Below are positions 59,466 through 64,000 of a DNA stretch of 64,000 nt, piece by piece. The notes under the pieces are model-generated. The model worked only from the letters and a program-made list of their open reading frames with translations. It searched no databases and was not told the origin of the DNA. The stretch's first letter is position 1. The number at the start of each line of letters is the position of its first letter. The stretch spans positions 294,001 through 358,000 of the forward strand of contig CAWZYM010000020.1 in NCBI GenBank assembly GCA_963966185.1. The letters are read 5' to 3'. The translations under genes and the position numbers were made by a program. The DNA is from Rhabditoides inermis (lineage: Eukaryota > Nematoda > Chromadorea > Rhabditida > Rhabditidae).

Positions 59466-60889
59466 ATGATGTGTTTTACGAGGCGCGGGCGGCGAGGGAG
59501 TGTGCGTTCGCACTGATGCGCGAGTCGGAGAGGGACGAGTCGTCGGACGAACTCGAGAGGTCCAATCATGTCGACGCCGACGTCACTCAGCAGAGGTAGA
59601 ATCATTAAGAACTGGTTATATCAAAGAATCAGCTGCCCTTGTTTCCGTTTTGGCATACTTTACAAAATAAGAGTAAGAACTCAAGTTTTTTTTCAAGTCC
59701 AGACACTCATTAGAGGCAGTGTTGGACGTTTTTGATCACATTTCGGCTGTAAATAGATGAAACCTCATTTAAAATACAGTAGTGGGCCGGTTTGGCCAAG
59801 TGGATAGCATCGCAGCTAGCTATGTCGCTGGTTCGATTTCCTTCGCGGGCAATTGTTCTGCCGAATTCCACTACCTCCCGGTGGGGCGTGTGAACCCACT
59901 CTCACTCTCTGAGAGCCTTACCATCGGAGCGGCAGTCTTTCAAGATCTTCTGCCACGCCTCGCATCCAGAACTGGTCACTTCGCGATGTTCACGCCCATC
60001 TACCATGAACAGTCAGGACTCGAGCCGCACTGTTCCAGCCAAGGAGCACCATTACCCCACTGTAGGATGGCGTGTGCTTCCAGATAACCCATCATGCTAC
60101 CATTGTATATGTACTTGTCGGAATTAGGCTGATAAACAAACAAACAACAACAAAAAAACAGTAATCTGGTCTCAACTTTTCAAACGTAGATTGCGGAACT
60201 TGAATGGACACGAGGACAGCTGAAAACTACGTTGTTCACGGTTTCATTCAATCACACCCTCCTTTTCACTCTCCTCTCTCTACACACACACATATATACA
60301 CACACACACAAATATACACGCACTTTATACTTACAAGTTACAAAGTGCAACCGCACGCCGCAATGCGTTTCGCCGCATTTGAAAGGACCTGAATGGCGTT
60401 GCAGTGCGAGTGTGCGCGCGACGGCGACGGGCGAGACGGGTGCTCGCGTCAATTCGCAGGCGATCTTCGATCTCAAGGTATGTGTTTCATCTAGTTAAAT
60501 TAGGACGGTTAGTAGTGATTGACTGTTCAAATAAATCTATTAATACAGGTGTCTATTGGCAAAGTGGAGATGAAGCCAGTGACGTGTGGTGTACAGGCTG
60601 CAGATGCCGTGCGAGAGCTGCAGAGCATCGCCAAAAACCTGCCCAGGTGTGCTCTTTTTTATTTTAGTATCTATTTCACGTGTTTGGTATCACATTTGCT
60701 GATCATAGATATGCTATATACATATGCTATATTGGTATCAACGAATCACTAGATAGTCCGAAACTGAAACTGAATCTGTGTAATATATACCCATTCTAGT
60801 GCGTGCTGGTTTCTCTATTTCTCTTTCCTCTTTTCCTCATTTTTTCTTGGATAAATACTTAGTTAGGTATCGACATAATAGAAAATCGA

Positions 60890-60961
<72 letters not shown>

Positions 60962-63020
60962 ATGATGAAATAAACGACAGGTATAATAGGCTCGCACTTA
61001 GCTCAGGCTTTTTCGTTGAAAACATTATCGTGGGTTTTGAACACTGAACACCGTATACTGAACGAAATGCACAACAGACTTGTTTTGCCGTTCATCTCTA
61101 CTCCACTGATCTTCTCACATGACCAGGTGGCCTAGTGGTAACGGCTGTCGCTTAGCAAGCAGCGTTCCACGGGTTCAATATTTTATTTTATTGAAGTTTT
61201 TATTTCTACGGCAAGGACAAAGTAATAACGATAAAAAACAAACACGAAAAATATTTGGATAAACAAGGCTGACCCTAGGCTGACCAACATCCAAAGGGTT
61301 CTTTCTGATCGTTATATATAATCTCCTCAATGTCTCTCATGAAAAGAGTGGAACTTATTTGCGAGCCCAAATATGGATGGGGTTTAGAATATCACGGAGA
61401 ATCGTTGTTCTTTTACACTATTCGATTTTATGTTAGAACTATTTAAAAAATCTAACTTTTAGGTTAAAGGAACAGTAGCGACTTATTTTTGACTCGGAGT
61501 ATTATTTAAAATATATATTAACCTAACACATTAGCAATTTTTGCGAAAGAACAACAATTCTGCTTTACTTTCGAATCTGCCACTGGCACTGCCAAGGATG
61601 CAGACGGAAATTTGAATTACATTGCAACTGACTTTTGCAACATTTTATTTCAATTTCAAAATTGGTCCCGTCACGACATTCCGTTGATCTTCAAAACTGC
61701 ACAAATGGCGAGAAAACACATAATCCCAGACGAAAGAAGCCAGTTCACTTACTGTGTGGCTTAATGCGTGTTTGCGCCGTTATGGCGCTGAACTCGCCAG
61801 TTCGAGTCCTGTCTACGGTAAATGTTTTGCATGAGTGGTAATGCGCGTTCAAGAGAGCTAGTTGCAGAATTATGCCGCCACTATTTCTCTAATATATGCC
61901 TCACATAATAGATAAAAACACCTACTAGATGAAAAGTTCTGAAAATTTGTTTCCAATGAATTATTACCGAAAAAAAACAAAAAAAAACAGGTTTATTCCA
62001 TATGCTAAAATGAAGTTTTCAAAAATCAACGCAGTTCGGTAACGCAGTTCCGGGGATCTCTAAAAAATCATTCCAATAACCCATTGAACACATTTTGATA
62101 TATTTTGAAATGACGGGGATATTGCGATTTGAAAGACTTCCCAGGGACTTCGTGGCGGGACCAATTTATATTGCCCGTATTCATTCTTTAAAGGTCGACT
62201 CTGCGGGAGGAGACGACGCTTCGTTGCGGTCAGGTTGGTAGTTTTTGGGTACTATTATGAGTACTATGTTGATTGAAATTGTTCTTCAGCTTCCCAACCA
62301 ACTCGAGTTGGAGTGCGAGGACCAGAAGACGAGAGTGCTGCGTGTCGTCTTCCGCCAGCACTCGCCCGATGCCACGTGAGTAATTGATAGCCTTGTCTAT
62401 GTCCACAATTCAACATATCTACAGGGTGGTCATCTCTCTGCCGTCTCGCGCTCCGCAGGGATTTCCCGCTCACGTCTCGTTCCGCGCTCACTCGGTGCGT
62501 AATATATTTATCACTCAGAGCTGAGCCTTATTACACGCAAGCACGGGATATGCGCAGGAACGAGAATAGACCATGCACGCTGCACGGCGTCTAATCACTG
62601 GCATTTACAATAGAAACGTAACAAGTGTGTGGGTTCGTTCAACCGCGGAAGTGCAACATTGCAACAACACAGCAGAATCTCGTCATCACTCACTAAAACT
62701 ACTTTTATGCGGGAATAACATGTCGCTGTTAGATACAAAGAACATCTCAATGTAAAACACGTACAGCGCGTTCATATTCCAGATGTGGATAGGTGGAGTG
62801 GACACTAGTGGTATGCACAGGCATCATATGCAATCTTTTTTCTAGGATATCCGTCAAGCGCAACTCAAATGTATTTCTCTTAGGTGAACCTCTCAATTGG
62901 CAACGCCGTTGGACAGACTCTCTCGTTCGTTCGCTACTCTCTGCGCATAGGCGAGATAAACTTCATCGACATCTTCACAGACGGAGAGGTCCTCAAGGTA
63001 CGAGTTTCGTCAGTGACACT

Positions 63021-63069
<49 letters not shown>

Positions 63070-63556
63070 CTCTCTGCAAACTAGCCTTGAATGAAGTATA
63101 CTTCCAATTATTGAATCATCAACATAGTTTTTTTTTTAATAATCGTGTGTTGAAATCACCGCCCATGGAGAATCATATCATAGTTGTACGTTGAGAAGGA
63201 CCGAATACGTTATACGTCCCGCCTTCTAGGTCTTGCTGAACGGAGTCGAGGCGGAAGGAGCCACTCTCCGTTGTGCCTTTTCTGGCACGCCGGCTCGAGC
63301 GACTGTGAAGGTGGACGACGCGGCCCTTCTGAACGTCAGCGCGGTGTGTGAATGCATTGATCCATTGATACACGTCTATACATCATATGACGTTGTCCTT
63401 ATTTTCTTCACAAGTGTTTAGGAATACAAGGAGGCGACGCTGCCGCTGTGGGCTTTCTGTCTGCGGAGGCGGCATGAGACAGTGATGCGGTGGATGTCGG
63501 TGCTCCTGCAGCTCTACAATGCTCTTCCGCGCCACCTGCGTGTCATCGACAAGGCT
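59466..63556 (+). CDS. Unrecognised gene, nine visible exons, open at both ends
   Basis: Not recognised. Exons: 59466-59595, 60405-60477, 60549-60646, 62194-62233, 62290-62375, 62425-62494, 62884-62997, 63230-63343, 63422-63556. All eight junctions agree in phase, about 285 residues in total, so this is genuine coding sequence. Exon 1 is acidic (RESERDESSDELE). Later parts: DLKVSIGKVEMKP, AVRELQSIAKNLP, then beta-rich segments (ELECEDQKTRVLRVVF, VVISLPSRAPQGFPAHVSF, NLSIGNAVGQTLSF, INFIDIFTDGEVLK) and a helical end (HETVMRWMSVLLQLYNALP). The beta-rich middle suggests an RWD- or C2-like fold, but I cannot name the family. No start Met is certain (a Met at about 59515 is possible) and a donor follows 63556, so more exons lie beyond the window. 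Introns contain SINEs, a (TA)n tract and a CT tract. Confidence 0.72.
59782..60160 (+). mobile_element. tRNA-derived SINE of about 370 bp in an intron
   Basis: Head GGGCCGGTTTGGCCAAGTGG (box-A-like) and CGCTGGTTCGATTTCC (box-B-like, about 59827) start the element. A GC-richer body of about 270 bp follows, with CCATCGGAGCGGCAG and CTCACTCTCTGAGAG words, and it ends in a short AAACAAACAAAC-type tail near 60136. It lies in intron 1 of the unrecognised gene. Confidence 0.7.
60894..60959. repeat. (TA)n microsatellite
   Basis: About 32 TA units next to the left edge of the dispersed repeat at 60980. (TA)n also borders this family's relatives at 50.7 kb, suggesting the repeat is associated with TA tracts. 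Confidence 0.95.
60980..61880 (+). repeat. Dispersed repeat with tRNA-like segments, copy 2
   Basis: Partner of 51255-51960, longer because it carries an insert at about 61190-61290. tRNA-like words: GGTGGCCTAGTGGTAACGGC (61129) with CACGGGTTCAATA (61168), and CAGTTCGAGTCCTG near 61800. It lies within the long intron between exons 60549-60646 and 62194-62233. Confidence 0.65.
63021..63070. repeat. (CT)n microsatellite in an intron
   Basis: CT tract about 25 nt after the donor of exon 62884-62997, repeating the pattern seen in the receptor and afadin introns of CT tracts near splice donors on the sense strand. Confidence 0.85.
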
Positions 63557-64000
63557 GTGTGTTTTTTTTGTTTTCTTTTACTTGGTTGGTTAGTGTTTTG
63601 TCTCATACGCGCTCGGTACAGAGAAAGAAAAGCGGAGTGACAGAAAAGTGACAGAAATGTCCCCCGTCAGTGGCTCAACAGAGCTCACGAAAACTCAACA
63701 AAGATACATAGCTCAACAAAAAATAACTTGATGGGAATCAGGTCTGATTTACTGTGATGATCTTTGACCCACTGTCAGGGCGAAGAGATTAACCTTCCAA
63801 ATCAAGTGGACAACAGCTTTCGATATAGCTCAACGAAGCACTTTTTTATTCTAGAGGCTTTCTGACGTATTCACTAGATTCAGCATGCCTATTTTGCTGA
63901 TAGGGGTTTTCTGAAGTTCTGTAAGGATAATTATGAGACTGTGTTACAGTGTACCAGCACAAAGTGCTCGATGGAGAGTCTCTAAGGCTCAAATTACTTA
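63557..64000 (+). other. Intron or 3' flank of the unrecognised gene
   Basis: It begins with a donor-like GTGTGT at 63557. The rest is AT-rich with repeated AGCTCAACAAA-type words, similar to repeats in the first intron of the deubiquitinase gene (about 30.8-31.2 kb). No exon is seen before the window ends. Confidence 0.5.

Overview
The window is nuclear DNA from an animal, most likely a bilaterian. The evidence is spliceosomal GT-AG introns, a biogenic-amine-type rhodopsin receptor, a full-length afadin/canoe cell-junction scaffold, pieces of the CCR4-NOT scaffold CNOT1, non-LTR retrotransposons and tRNA-derived SINEs. I cannot name the phylum. Genes have many small exons and often very short introns (about 45-100 nt). 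Long CT/GA microsatellites fill intergenic DNA and many introns. Most small open frames in the first 8.5 kb come from CT/GA tracts (Ser-Leu or Arg-Glu strings) and are not genes.

Layout. 1-8.5 kb: gene-free, microsatellite-rich. 8.58-14.68 kb (+): a 9-exon serotonin-receptor-like GPCR. 14.9-16.3 kb: palindromes, a purine-only tract and a (TA)n tract. 16.36-26.47 kb (-): afadin in about 40 exons (RA, RA, FHA, DIL, PDZ, conserved C-terminal tail). 27.48-31.79 kb (-): a 15-exon gene whose splice phases all agree, encoding an unusual deubiquitinase. It has USP finger/palm parts first, then the USP Cys box, then a complete OTU domain, then the USP His box. 31.8-33.7 kb: repeats, including a 626-bp inverted-terminal-repeat element. 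33.7-55.3 kb: a heavily rearranged zone holding four damaged pieces of CNOT1 on both strands, with an inverted duplication of about 1 kb, a near-identical 2.5-kb tandem duplication, LINE remnants and two (GTGGTGTG)n arrays. An unrecognised 17-exon gene (44.94-47.81 kb, -) lies inside this zone. 55.6-58.2 kb (+): a LINE split by a foldback element. 58.3-62.2 kb: SINEs, a TTAA-flanked MITE, and an old repeat also found at 51.3-52.0 kb. 59.47-63.56 kb (+): an unrecognised gene whose nine visible exons keep phase; it runs off the right side.

The genes do not form one pathway: a membrane receptor, a junction scaffold, a ubiquitin protease and mRNA-decay scaffold relics are neighbours by position only. 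The most novel items are the nested, apparently permuted USP/OTU deubiquitinase and the fragmented, recently duplicated CNOT1 cluster. All exon boundaries were read by eye from splice consensus, frame continuity and recalled family motifs. No search or alignment was run.
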